A program made the position numbers and the translations under genes. From JASDSY01 sp041441465 (GTDB taxonomy: Bacteria; Muiribacteriota; UBA9980): a DNA stretch of 64,000 nt. Where the stretch lies: positions 1 to 64,000 of the forward strand of contig JASDSY010000005.1 in the NCBI GenBank assembly GCA_041441465.1. Direction: 5' to 3'. The notes under the pieces were generated by a model, which worked only from the letters and a program-made list of their open reading frames with translations, had not been told where the DNA came from and did not search any database. How positions within the stretch are numbered: position 1 is the stretch's first letter; each line of letters begins with the position of its first letter. This document shows, one piece after another, positions 1 to 7,018 of the stretch.

Positions 1-1112
1 AAAAAGTCTGTGCCGAACAGAAGTTTTTTATAAATTCTTTCCTTGAGCTCGATATTAGCGGTATTTATGAAATTACCGAGGTGTTCGTAATAGCCGTCGA
101 TCGCGCCGTTGAATGAAAAATCAGTATAAACTTTTTTATAACGCAGCATTAAATCACATATTTTTGAGGTCCATTCGCTTATCGGCCTGCCGGTGCGCCG
201 GCCGAAATGCGCTATATTCAATTTTAACTCCGGAAAATTTTTAAGCGCGCCCTCGAAACGTTCCGGGCTCGTGTATGCCAGCGCCTCATTTTCATCGCAT
301 ACCAAAAAACCCTCGTCATCACAGTGCGTAGTTACAGGAATATTTTTTTCGCAGCAATACGAATATAATAATTCAAGTTTTTTCAATTCGTCTATATCGT
401 TTTTGGGCCACGGATCAAAGCCAAGCGGCGGATATAATTTAATGCCGGCAAAAAAATTGCTCCCTGTATTTTTTATATCGCCGTTGAATTTCCCCATATT
501 GCTTTTCAAATCGCTGTATTTCCCTTCGTATTCACCGAAATATTTATTTAAAATTTCACTGATTTTATTTGCGGTGTAATTTTTTGTATTAATGCCTATA
601 AAAGGGTAAATTTCAAAAAAATTAACCTCGCTTTTTTCGCAATATTTTTTAATGCCGTTTAATAGGTCGGCGATTTGTTCATTGACCGGTTTTTCGGCAG
701 GCTTGTTATAATAAATACCGGGGATCTCAGAGGCTTGATAGCCGAAGTCCATTATGAGCGGAGTGAGGACCATGCCTGAATACTTAGCGCCGGCGACTGT
801 CATGACATTGTTTTGAATGAGCGGCGGCTTGAAGCCGTAATTTCCGAGCAGGCAGTTTTCCTGGAGCAAAAACAGGCTGCCTGCATCGTTTTCCATTGCC
901 GACAACAAGTTTTGCGTTTCGCGCATCGAGAATGTCATATTTAAAACTTCGTTGTAAATCCGCGAAGACGCAATATTTTTAAAAGCGCCTTTCATCGCCG
1001 AGAATGAAATTTCCTTTAGCGATTTCAGGCAGCGCCGCGCAAACGCCAGAAGGCACGGATGACTCATGTTTATGGCGTGGCAATGGATATCGTAAAATTT
1101 TGCGGATTTCAT
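1..1112 (-). CDS. Metal-dependent hydrolase, amidohydrolase family (3' end cut by window edge)
   Basis: About 370 codons are visible; the stop lies beyond base 1. Translation of the minus strand begins MKSAKFYDIHCHAINM, so the metal-binding D-x-H-x-H motif sits at residues 8-12. Further in are TTHCDDEG, IAHFGRR and, near the edge, LFGTDF, in the order expected for the H/H/D ligands of an Amidohydro_2-type TIM barrel. The start is the ATG preceded by AGAGGTAAAA. No signal peptide is seen, so it is probably cytoplasmic. Family membership is well supported. Substrate is unknown, and there is no operon partner inside the window because the next gene upstream is divergent. Confidence 0.8.
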   Translation of the reverse strand, partial: MKSAKFYDIHCHAINMSHPCLLAFARRCLKSLKEISFSAMKGAFKNIASSRIYNEVLNMTFSMRETQNLLSAMENDAGSLFLLQENCLLGNYGFKPPLIQNNVMTVAGAKYSGMVLTPLIMDFGYQASEIPGIYYNKPAEKPVNEQIADLLNGIKKYCEKSEVNFFEIYPFIGINTKNYTANKISEILNKYFGEYEGKYSDLKSNMGKFNGDIKNTGSNFFAGIKLYPPLGFDPWPKNDIDELKKLELLYSYCCEKNIPVTTHCDDEGFLVCDENEALAYTSPERFEGALKNFPELKLNIAHFGRRTGRPISEWTSKICDLMLRYKKVYTDFSFNGAIDGYYEHLGNFINTANIELKERIYKKLLFGTDF

Positions 1113-1253
1113 TTTTACCTCTTTTGTATCTTCGTGCTCAAGAATATTAACTATTATTTACAGCATTTTTATTAATGTTTTAATTATAATTCCGATATTT
1201 ATCGTATCAAAAAGTATATCACAAATTTATCGATTAAAAAAGGAATTTTTGTT

Positions 1254-2165
1254 ATGCGTTTTATTAATGATACAATAAATTACGGTAAAAAAAGAACCGG
1301 TTTGTTCTTGGCCGTTATTTTTATTTTTCTGTTTTTATTTGATTTAAGCGCGGCCGGCGCCGAATATTACAGATACAAAGACGAAGGCGCCATGACTATA
1401 TGGTATAACGATTTAAAAGGTTCGCTCGAACTTAATAATCCGGCGTTTGATTTGAATACAAATTTTAAGGATAACGGAAATTTCAAAACGCAGGTTAATC
1501 CAGGATTCAGCTGGAGGTATAATAAGAATGAAAAAATGTCGTTTTTGGTTTCAAGCATGAATACGGAGCAAAAAGGCAGATTTTCAGCCTATTCGTTAAA
1601 AGGCGCCGGGGTATTTGTGAATGGAACGAAATTCGGCACGAACGCCGTTGAACTCATCGATGAAAAACTCGATTTTAACAGGGTAAATTTATTAATGTCG
1701 TATGAACTGCTGGGAAATGATGAAAACGGCCACCTAAATTTAATCGCCGGCTGCGAGCTTTTTAAATTAGGAATGAATTTTTCCGCCGCGGCGACAAATG
1801 CTGTCAGCGTATATAGCCGAAAGGCTTTTATGCCGCTTGCCGGTATCGGCGGGGATTTTAAAATGTCGGAAATTTTAAGATTTCACGGCAGTTATCATGG
1901 AATGCAGTATAATTTTAACGAAGGCGACTCGAAACGGAAAACTACAATCCATAATACCGAATTTGGAATCGAATATCATATCCTGCCGCCTAAGGATAAT
2001 TATATCGTACTTTCGCAGAACTCTACTCACATTGTGCCGAATGATAAAATTGAATGGTTTATCGATCTTGGATATAAGGAAGATTATTTTAAGGAAAGTT
2101 ATAAGAATAATAAGATAATTTTACGCCACTTTGGGCCTTATTTGAACATCGCCGGCAGATTTTAA
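1254..2165 (+). CDS. Secreted protein, probable outer-membrane beta-barrel
   Basis: 303 residues. A basic N-terminus is followed by a long hydrophobic stretch (about residues 17-33) ending at AAGA, a good type I signal peptide. The mature part alternates polar and hydrophobic residues in short strands, has no internal transmembrane helix, and ends in GRF; a terminal Phe is typical of BamA-inserted barrels. I do not recognise a named family. It stands alone, divergent from the amidohydrolase gene. A weak AT-only hairpin (about 2172-2195) follows the stop. Function is unknown; barrel topology is inferred from composition and the C-terminal residue. Confidence 0.65.
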   Translation: MRFINDTINYGKKRTGLFLAVIFIFLFLFDLSAAGAEYYRYKDEGAMTIWYNDLKGSLELNNPAFDLNTNFKDNGNFKTQVNPGFSWRYNKNEKMSFLVSSMNTEQKGRFSAYSLKGAGVFVNGTKFGTNAVELIDEKLDFNRVNLLMSYELLGNDENGHLNLIAGCELFKLGMNFSAAATNAVSVYSRKAFMPLAGIGGDFKMSEILRFHGSYHGMQYNFNEGDSKRKTTIHNTEFGIEYHILPPKDNYIVLSQNSTHIVPNDKIEWFIDLGYKEDYFKESYKNNKIILRHFGPYLNIAGRF

Positions 2166-2245
2166 ATAAAATCATAAATTAAAATCGTTAATTTATAATC
2201 TGGCGAATTCTTATTTTCAGAATACTTATTTTATAAAACCGTATT

Positions 2246-2290
2246 CCCGGAAAACAAAGCGGCTGATGCAGGGAAAACCGCACCAGCCGC
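2246..2290 (-). terminator. Rho-independent terminator of the 22-codon gene
   Basis: An 11-bp stem (GCGGCTGATGC at 2259-2269 with GCACCAGCCGC at 2280-2290, one G-U pair) is followed on the minus strand by a T-rich run. It sits about 30 bases after the stop of the tiny Lys/Ala gene, which supports that gene being a real transcription unit. Confidence 0.65.
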
Positions 2291-2317
2291 CCGATATAAG
2301 AGTTGAAATTCTCAATA

Positions 2318-2386
2318 TTATTTCGCAGGTTTTTTTGCAGCAGCTTTTTTCTGAGCAGCAGCTTTTTCAGCAGGTTTTTTTCCCAT
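2318..2386 (-). CDS. 22-residue Lys/Ala/Pro-rich peptide, histone-H1-tail-like
   Basis: A minus-strand reading frame of 22 codons starts MGKKPAEKAAAQ and continues with KKAAAKKPAK-type repeats to a TAA stop. It has a strong ribosome binding site (AGGAGTG, 7 bases before the ATG) and its own GC-rich terminator, so it looks like a genuine monocistronic gene although it is very short. The composition (only M, G, K, P, A, E, Q) matches the PAKKA repeats of histone-H1-like bacterial proteins and the basic tail of the RsfS protein at 54079. Nucleic-acid binding is inferred from charge only. Confidence 0.55.
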   Translation of the reverse strand: MGKKPAEKAAAQKKAAAKKPAK

Positions 2387-2514
2387 TTAATTTCACTCCT
2401 CTTCAGGTATTGTAAGTAATTTAAATATTACTTACTTAAAATATACTAATAAATTCAACTTTTGTCAAGGATATTTTAAAAAAAAACAGAAAAAAATCAA
2501 AAAAACATAATTTA

Positions 2515-2543
2515 TTGAAATTATTCAATAAACGGTGTATAAT
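2515..2543 (+). promoter_or_regulatory. Sigma-70-type promoter
   Basis: TTGAAA at 2515-2520 and TATAAT at 2538-2543 with exactly 17 bases between. It precedes the small membrane protein gene at 2680 and probably drives the 2680-4621 cluster, leaving a leader of about 130 bases. Confidence 0.6.
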
Positions 2544-2679
2544 AAATTACGCTGTATTAATGATGAAAAACCAGTTAATTTAAGAGTTAACTAAACGTAT
2601 ATTATATTTCAATAATATTATATTCCTAGTATGCAGGCGTAATTATCCGTGCGTGAGAAAATATGAAAGACGGCGTTTG

Positions 2680-2820
2680 ATGGGTAAAAAAAACAGGAAA
2701 GAAGAAACTTTTTTTGGATTATTATATGAAACCGTGACTCGCAGGTTAAAAATCGATTTAATTATATATTTGGCCGGGTTGACATTAGCGCTTCTTTCTT
2801 TACTGTCCGTAAAAAAGTAA
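2680..2820 (+). CDS. Small single-pass membrane protein (46 aa)
   Basis: ATG at 2680 opens a 46-residue frame: a basic, polar N-terminal half (MGKKNRKEE) followed by one hydrophobic segment at about residues 27-44 and a KK end, the pattern of a small inner-membrane protein. It lies between the promoter at 2515 and the gene at 2854, about 33 bases before that gene. The ribosome binding site is weak. A five-codon frame starting at 2663 has a TGA that overlaps this ATG, which could couple translation. Function is unknown; the location suggests a partner of the SPFH protein downstream. Confidence 0.45.
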   Translation: MGKKNRKEETFFGLLYETVTRRLKIDLIIYLAGLTLALLSLLSVKK

Positions 2821-2853
2821 TCGGATTATTAATATAAATGGCAGGTGTTTTTG

Positions 2854-3363
2854 GTGAGTGATAGTAATTTGAGTTCGGGCGGGACATTCCTTGAAAAAAG
2901 CCTTGAATATTTAATCCCTGGTTATAAAGGTTACGGCGATGCCTCGGCTTTAAGCGATTCTGATATGCAGATCAGGGCATACCTGGCCGGAATTATCGAC
3001 GTACATATCAAAAAAATTGACCTGAAAAAACGCGAAATTATTGGTATGCCAGGCGGACTGATGATGCTTCCGCAGGCCGAATCATGCGCCGAAAACTTAA
3101 AAGCGGTATCGGCAAAGTTAAATTACTCGTCTTTTACTTCAGTTAAATTTAGTTATAAAAAGGCCGCCGAAAACGATACCGGCGGAAAATTGAAAGCGTT
3201 CGACGAGTCGCTTTATCAGCTCGTAAAAAAACTTGACCCGATTGTCGACGGATTAATGAATGCTGCCGATAATAAAGATTTTTCAGCTTCCTGCCAGGCC
3301 GTTAAAATATGGTGCGGCGATTTTCTGGCACAATTCGAGTCACGAAATAACGTCTTGCTCTAA
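2854..3363 (+). CDS. Conserved-looking hypothetical protein upstream of SPFH gene
   Basis: 169 residues from the GTG at 2854, chosen because AGGTG lies 6 bases upstream; an in-frame GTG at 2845 would add three residues. The protein is soluble and largely helical. It carries the segment LIPGYKGYGDASALSDSD near the N-terminus, followed by an amphipathic region, with no membrane segment. I do not recognise a family. It is sandwiched between the 46-residue membrane protein and the SPFH/zinc-ribbon gene, all on the same strand, so a shared envelope-related role is plausible but unproven. Confidence 0.6.
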   Translation: MSDSNLSSGGTFLEKSLEYLIPGYKGYGDASALSDSDMQIRAYLAGIIDVHIKKIDLKKREIIGMPGGLMMLPQAESCAENLKAVSAKLNYSSFTSVKFSYKKAAENDTGGKLKAFDESLYQLVKKLDPIVDGLMNAADNKDFSASCQAVKIWCGDFLAQFESRNNVLL

Positions 3364-3523
3364 CGTCTATATTTATATTTCAAAAGCAGTGTTTTATTTA
3401 AAATGAATTAAACTATTTCATTGTATTAAAAATCATTAGTAGATTTGAGGGATTTCAACTTTAAACTGCATTTTTCGGGTTAATAATAAATTATTTTGAA
3501 TTTAAAAAGATCGGAGTGCGAAT

Positions 3524-4621
3524 ATGAGTCAATTTATTGAAGTTCTGGAATTTCTGGATAACAGCGGTCAGGTCATAGCGTGCCGGCTTCCCGGCGATGA
3601 TTCAGGCGAAATAAAATACGGCGCGCAGCTTATCGTGCAGCAGAACCAGCGCGCGATTTTTGTCAAGGACGGAAAATTTTTAGATTCGTTCGGCGCTGGC
3701 CGTCATACGCTTGTTACTGAAAATATACCATTTTTGACTAAACTGCTTTCTCTGCCTTATAATTTTAAGTCGCCGTTCAGAGCTTCCGTGTATTTTGTTA
3801 CTCTGGCTGATTTTACCAATCTTAAGTGGGGCACTGGCGAGCCGCTGCTTTTTAAAGATTCGACTTTTGAGCTGGTAAGGCTGCGCGCGCGCGGCACATA
3901 TTCTATAAGAATTGCCGATCCGGCCGTTTTTCTCGGTAAAATTGTAGGCACCGCCGGACGTTATGTTATATCGCAGCTCGAGGATTACCTGCGTAATGTC
4001 ATAGTTTCACAATTTTTTGACGCGCTCGGCACTAATATTACTACGGTGCTTGATTTGCCAAGGATTTACGACGAGCTTGGAATGCTTGTAACCGCCCAGG
4101 CTAAAGACCAGTTCGTCAAATACGGAATTGAACTTATGGATGTAAAGGTCCTCGCGGTAACTCTTCCGGACGAAGTGCAGAAGATGATCGATGAACGCGC
4201 GTCCATGGGCGCAGTCGGCGATCTGAATAAATACACTAAATTTAAAGTCGCGCAGTCGATAAAAGATTTCGCTCAAAATTCAGGAAGCGGTTCCGGAATC
4301 GGTACAGCGGCCATGGATATGGGAATGGGAGTTGCCATGGGCCAGGTTTTTGCCGACGCGCTGAAAAATCACGGCGAAAATATCAAGAATAACGTCGTTC
4401 CGGCGGGCCAGCCCGAGCAGGGAAATGCGCAGCCGAAACCTGAAAATAATCCGGCGCCATCAGGTGCAGCCTGCGTGAAATGCGGCGCCGTTAATATTAA
4501 AGGAGCGCGTTTTTGCAATAATTGCGGCGAGAAATTAATACCGGCCGGATTCTGCCGGGCATGTTCAACGCAAAACGCCGACGGCTCAAAATTTTGCAAT
4601 AACTGCGGTGCTAAATTATAA
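3524..4621 (+). CDS. SPFH/band-7 domain protein with C-terminal double zinc ribbon (YdjI-like)
   Basis: 365 residues. The N-terminal two thirds form an SPFH (stomatin/prohibitin/flotillin) domain: GAQLIVQQNQRAIFVKDGK, then GRHTL near residues 65-70, and a helical segment around DVKVLAVTLPDEVQKMID. A Gly/Ala/Met-rich linker leads to two zinc ribbons (CVKCG...FCNNCG and FCRACS...FCNNCG). This is the architecture of Bacillus YdjI-type proteins, linked in the literature to membrane-stress (Psp-like) modules. There is no transmembrane helix, so membrane contact would be through the SPFH oligomer. A strong terminator follows, closing the 2680-4621 cluster. Confidence 0.85.
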   Translation: MSQFIEVLEFLDNSGQVIACRLPGDDSGEIKYGAQLIVQQNQRAIFVKDGKFLDSFGAGRHTLVTENIPFLTKLLSLPYNFKSPFRASVYFVTLADFTNLKWGTGEPLLFKDSTFELVRLRARGTYSIRIADPAVFLGKIVGTAGRYVISQLEDYLRNVIVSQFFDALGTNITTVLDLPRIYDELGMLVTAQAKDQFVKYGIELMDVKVLAVTLPDEVQKMIDERASMGAVGDLNKYTKFKVAQSIKDFAQNSGSGSGIGTAAMDMGMGVAMGQVFADALKNHGENIKNNVVPAGQPEQGNAQPKPENNPAPSGAACVKCGAVNIKGARFCNNCGEKLIPAGFCRACSTQNADGSKFCNNCGAKL

Positions 4622-4692
4622 TTTTAAACTGAAATAACGTGATAACTTAAAAACATTATCATTATTTTATTTTTATCGAATCATATTCATTA

Positions 4693-4734
4693 AAAAATGC
4701 TGCCTGAAAAATTACTTTTTCAGGCAGCATTTTT
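4693..4734. terminator. Rho-independent terminator
   Basis: A perfect stem (AATGCTGCCTGAAA with its complement) flanked by A-runs and T-runs on both sides, 70 bases after the SPFH gene. It can work in both directions. Confidence 0.85.
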
Positions 4735-4800
4735 AACATGAAAGTTGAATATTGAATGCGCCATGGAAGCTGATAAAAGCCATAAATCACGCAATAAAAA

Positions 4801-4900
4801 GTATTGTTCACGCACAATACAAATAGCCAAAAAAATGTTTTTGAGGGACATTTCGGATGACGGGAATGGAGGCCCTAATGCCGTGAGCTGCCAAGATTAA
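4801..4900 (+). repeat. Structured repeat family 1, copy A (left part only)
   Basis: Bases 4801-4857 match 4969-5024 closely: a small hairpin (GTATTGT...ACAATAC), then AAATAGCC, an A-run, TGTTTTTGAGGGAC and ATTTCGGA. After 4857 the copy continues like copy C (GACGGGAATGGAGGCCC...TGCCGTGAG) up to about 4890 and then stops matching. The right half with the GTCCC arm is absent, so this copy appears truncated. Confidence 0.75.
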
Positions 4901-4968
4901 TTATTTGATAAAAAAAACTTGCATCAAATTTAACATGTGAAATCATGCCGGTTAAGGTTATTAAAAGT

Positions 4969-5122
4969 GTATTGTTTATACACAATACAAATAGCCAAAA
5001 AATGTTTTTGAGGGACATTTCGGAGGCTGCGGAGCCAGGGATGGCGTGAGCAGCCGAGAATAAGCGGCGAAAATCCCCGGAGGGATTTTCGAACGCGGTC
5101 CCTCAAAAACATTTTTTGGCTA
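4969..5122 (+). repeat. Structured repeat family 1, copy B (complete, 25-bp terminal inverted repeats)
   Basis: Outer arms 4992-5016 and 5098-5122 are perfect 25-bp inverted repeats. Inside are a GGCTGC/GCAGCC stem, the segment GAGAATAAGCG, and a perfect hairpin CGAAAATCCC-cgga-GGGATTTTCG, followed by ACGCGGTCCC. A 20-base hairpin (GTATTGT...ACAATAC) precedes the element, as in copy A. The right arm supplies the last codons and the stop of the minus-strand methyltransferase gene. It could be a non-autonomous mobile element (MITE-like) or a structured RNA; the sequence does not decide. Confidence 0.8.
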
Positions 5123-5942
5123 ATATTAAATAATTTTCACCCTCGTAAGAGTCATTTTCGTATAGACTTTCGAAAAGCCGGCTCGTTATAGGGGTGATTA
5201 TTTTTTTATGGAATGACGGAAATGGAATATACCGGCCGAGTATTTTTTTGTAAGCCAGCCCGCGGTAGAGGTAAAAGGATGTTATCAGCTGTATCACGAT
5301 GGTCGAAAATGACGCGTATTTTTTGTGGAATATTACTTTAAAACCTGCGTTTTCAAGGGTAGTGACCCAGTTTTTAAATGTGAATATCGATTTCAGCCTG
5401 AAATATGTTTTTATATCATGGTTAAAAAACTTTATGATATCCAGCGGCGAAAAGCTCTGGATGAACTTGCTTTGCATAAGGCTTGTAAACGCTCTTATAT
5501 GAAACGCCGGAATGAAAGTCGGCACGGTAAAGCATAAAAGCCCGCCGGGCATGAGTACTCTTCCGGCCTCGCTTATTGCGGCTGCCGGCGCCTGTAAATG
5601 GTGAAAAAGGTCGTTTGCCATAACGAATTTAAAACTTTCGTCAGCATAAGGAATATCATTCGCATCTGCCACTTTTATTTCATGATAAACGGTTTTCTTG
5701 TAAGCTAGCTCGACTTCCGCTTCCGAAGTGTCGATAGCGGCGTCTATGTAATCGCGGTTTTTGAATAGAATATTGGAAAACAGCCCGTCGCCGCAGCCCA
5801 AATCAAGAATAGGGTGCGCGAATGGCAACGCCGACATTATTTTGCACTCGATTGCCCTTATTAATGCCAGCGATATTGGAGCGCTGTTCAAGTAATCCGT
5901 TAAATAATTATTTTGTGTGCCGTTTTTGTTCGTTGCGTTCAT
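5103..5942 (-). CDS. Class I SAM-dependent methyltransferase
   Basis: 279 residues. Motif I is ILDLGCGDGLFSN (about residues 46-58); the acidic ribose-binding loop, DANDIPYADESFKFVMANDLFHHL and the post-motif GRVLMPGGLLCFTVP follow in the usual Methyltransf_11 order. The C-terminal 100 residues are aromatic and basic and probably form the substrate domain. The start overlaps the end of the upstream KARI-like gene by 35 bases, so the two are translationally coupled. The final residues LAKKCF and the TGA stop are encoded inside the right arm of repeat copy B, so the native C-terminus may have been altered by that insertion. Acceptor substrate is unknown. Confidence 0.85.
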   Translation of the reverse strand: MNATNKNGTQNNYLTDYLNSAPISLALIRAIECKIMSALPFAHPILDLGCGDGLFSNILFKNRDYIDAAIDTSEAEVELAYKKTVYHEIKVADANDIPYADESFKFVMANDLFHHLQAPAAAISEAGRVLMPGGLLCFTVPTFIPAFHIRAFTSLMQSKFIQSFSPLDIIKFFNHDIKTYFRLKSIFTFKNWVTTLENAGFKVIFHKKYASFSTIVIQLITSFYLYRGLAYKKILGRYIPFPSFHKKIITPITSRLFESLYENDSYEGENYLILAKKCF

Positions 5943-6906
5943 AAATCTTACAAATATCCGATTTTAATATATTTTTTATATGGCGTTCAATTTTATTTTT
6001 CCTGCCGCTCAAGCGGTTGATTTCTTTAAGTTCGTCATAAAAATTTCCGGAATTTATGTTTTGATATATATCGTTGAATTTTTTTTCTATTTCATCGATG
6101 AACCCCGATTCCCAAATGGCGGCGATCGATCCGTAAAGCGCTGTAGTTGAAATGTTATTTATGAACTTTCCTATGCCGTTTTCGCATATCGTGTCCACTA
6201 TATATTTTATTTCGTGGAATGTCGAAAGATAAGCAGCCTGCGCCGGTATTCCATTTTTTTTCATGGTCTCGAATGAAGCCGTTATAAGCGCCAGTATTCC
6301 TCCCACAAGAAGGGTCTGTTCTGCGAATAAATCCGACACTACTTCCTGCTTAGCTGTTAATTTCACCAGACAGTTTTTTTCTAGATTAAGCGCCCGGCAA
6401 AATCTTTCAAGCCTTTTATGCGCGCCGCCGGTCGCATTTTGCAATAACGATGTGAGCGCGTAGTTTTTGTCTCCGCTGATGCTGTTTTCATAAAATTTAT
6501 TCGCTATCGCGTTCGGCGAAATCAATATAACGTCGCAATTTTCAGGAAATATTTCCGGCGTATATAAAAATGAATAACCGTGGCATAATATTACGCACTT
6601 ACCCGCGAATAAAGACTTATTGTGTTTTTTAAAAAACTCCGGAATATTATTGTCGGGTATGGCGAGCAATATGTAATCTGAATTTTTTATGCAATTTATT
6701 GTCGTTACGACTTTAAAATCGGAAGCTTTAGCGTTTAAAGCCGATTGCGAACATTTGCTGCGCGCGCCTATAGTTATTGAAATGCCGTTATTTTTTAATA
6801 TTCTGCAAAACGCGGAGGCCATGCTGCCGAAGCCTATCGAGCCGACAGTTGGTAATATATTTTTAATTTCCTTTTTTGATGTCGATTTTTTTTGACGATT
6901 TTCCAT
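5908..6906 (-). CDS. Ketol-acid reductoisomerase-like protein, divergent active site
   Basis: 332 residues, the length of class I IlvC. A Rossmann motif GSIGFGSMA (22-30) is followed by CHGYSF (His109), DLFAEQ (Asp192, Glu196), FHEIKYIVD (Glu232) and NISTTALYG (Ser253), in KARI order. Two residues that are active-site or metal ligands in true KARI are changed. The Lys of the APKGPGH motif is Asn132 (ISPNAIAN). The first Glu of the E-x-L-H-E motif is Ser228. The usual NADPH fold is kept, but branched-chain amino acid synthesis is doubtful. Its coupled partner is a methyltransferase rather than ilv genes, which suggests a repurposed enzyme, possibly in small-molecule tailoring. Confidence 0.75.
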   Translation of the reverse strand: MENRQKKSTSKKEIKNILPTVGSIGFGSMASAFCRILKNNGISITIGARSKCSQSALNAKASDFKVVTTINCIKNSDYILLAIPDNNIPEFFKKHNKSLFAGKCVILCHGYSFLYTPEIFPENCDVILISPNAIANKFYENSISGDKNYALTSLLQNATGGAHKRLERFCRALNLEKNCLVKLTAKQEVVSDLFAEQTLLVGGILALITASFETMKKNGIPAQAAYLSTFHEIKYIVDTICENGIGKFINNISTTALYGSIAAIWESGFIDEIEKKFNDIYQNINSGNFYDELKEINRLSGRKNKIERHIKNILKSDICKIYERNEQKRHTK

Positions 6907-6963
6907 TTCAGTTTTTATATCGGTTTATTAATTGGATTTATTACCGGGTATGCCGTAATTATA

Positions 6964-6992
6964 TTGAAAAATACAAAAAAATAATGTATAAT
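6964..6992 (+). promoter_or_regulatory. Sigma-70-type promoter for the VIT/vWA gene
   Basis: TTGAAA at 6964-6969, 17-base spacer, extended -10 TGTATAAT with TATAAT at 6987-6992. The predicted transcript starts only about 20 bases before the coding sequence. Confidence 0.7.
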
Positions 6993-7018
6993 CGAATTGA
7001 ATTCATATCCGGAGTGTG

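Noticed and set aside
193..579. Plus-strand ORF of 128 codons
   Set aside because: It is antisense to the amidohydrolase gene, whose family motifs are clear on the minus strand; no RBS.
4930..5112. Minus-strand ORF of 60 codons
   Set aside because: It runs through repeat copy B; its coding potential comes only from the repeat sequence.
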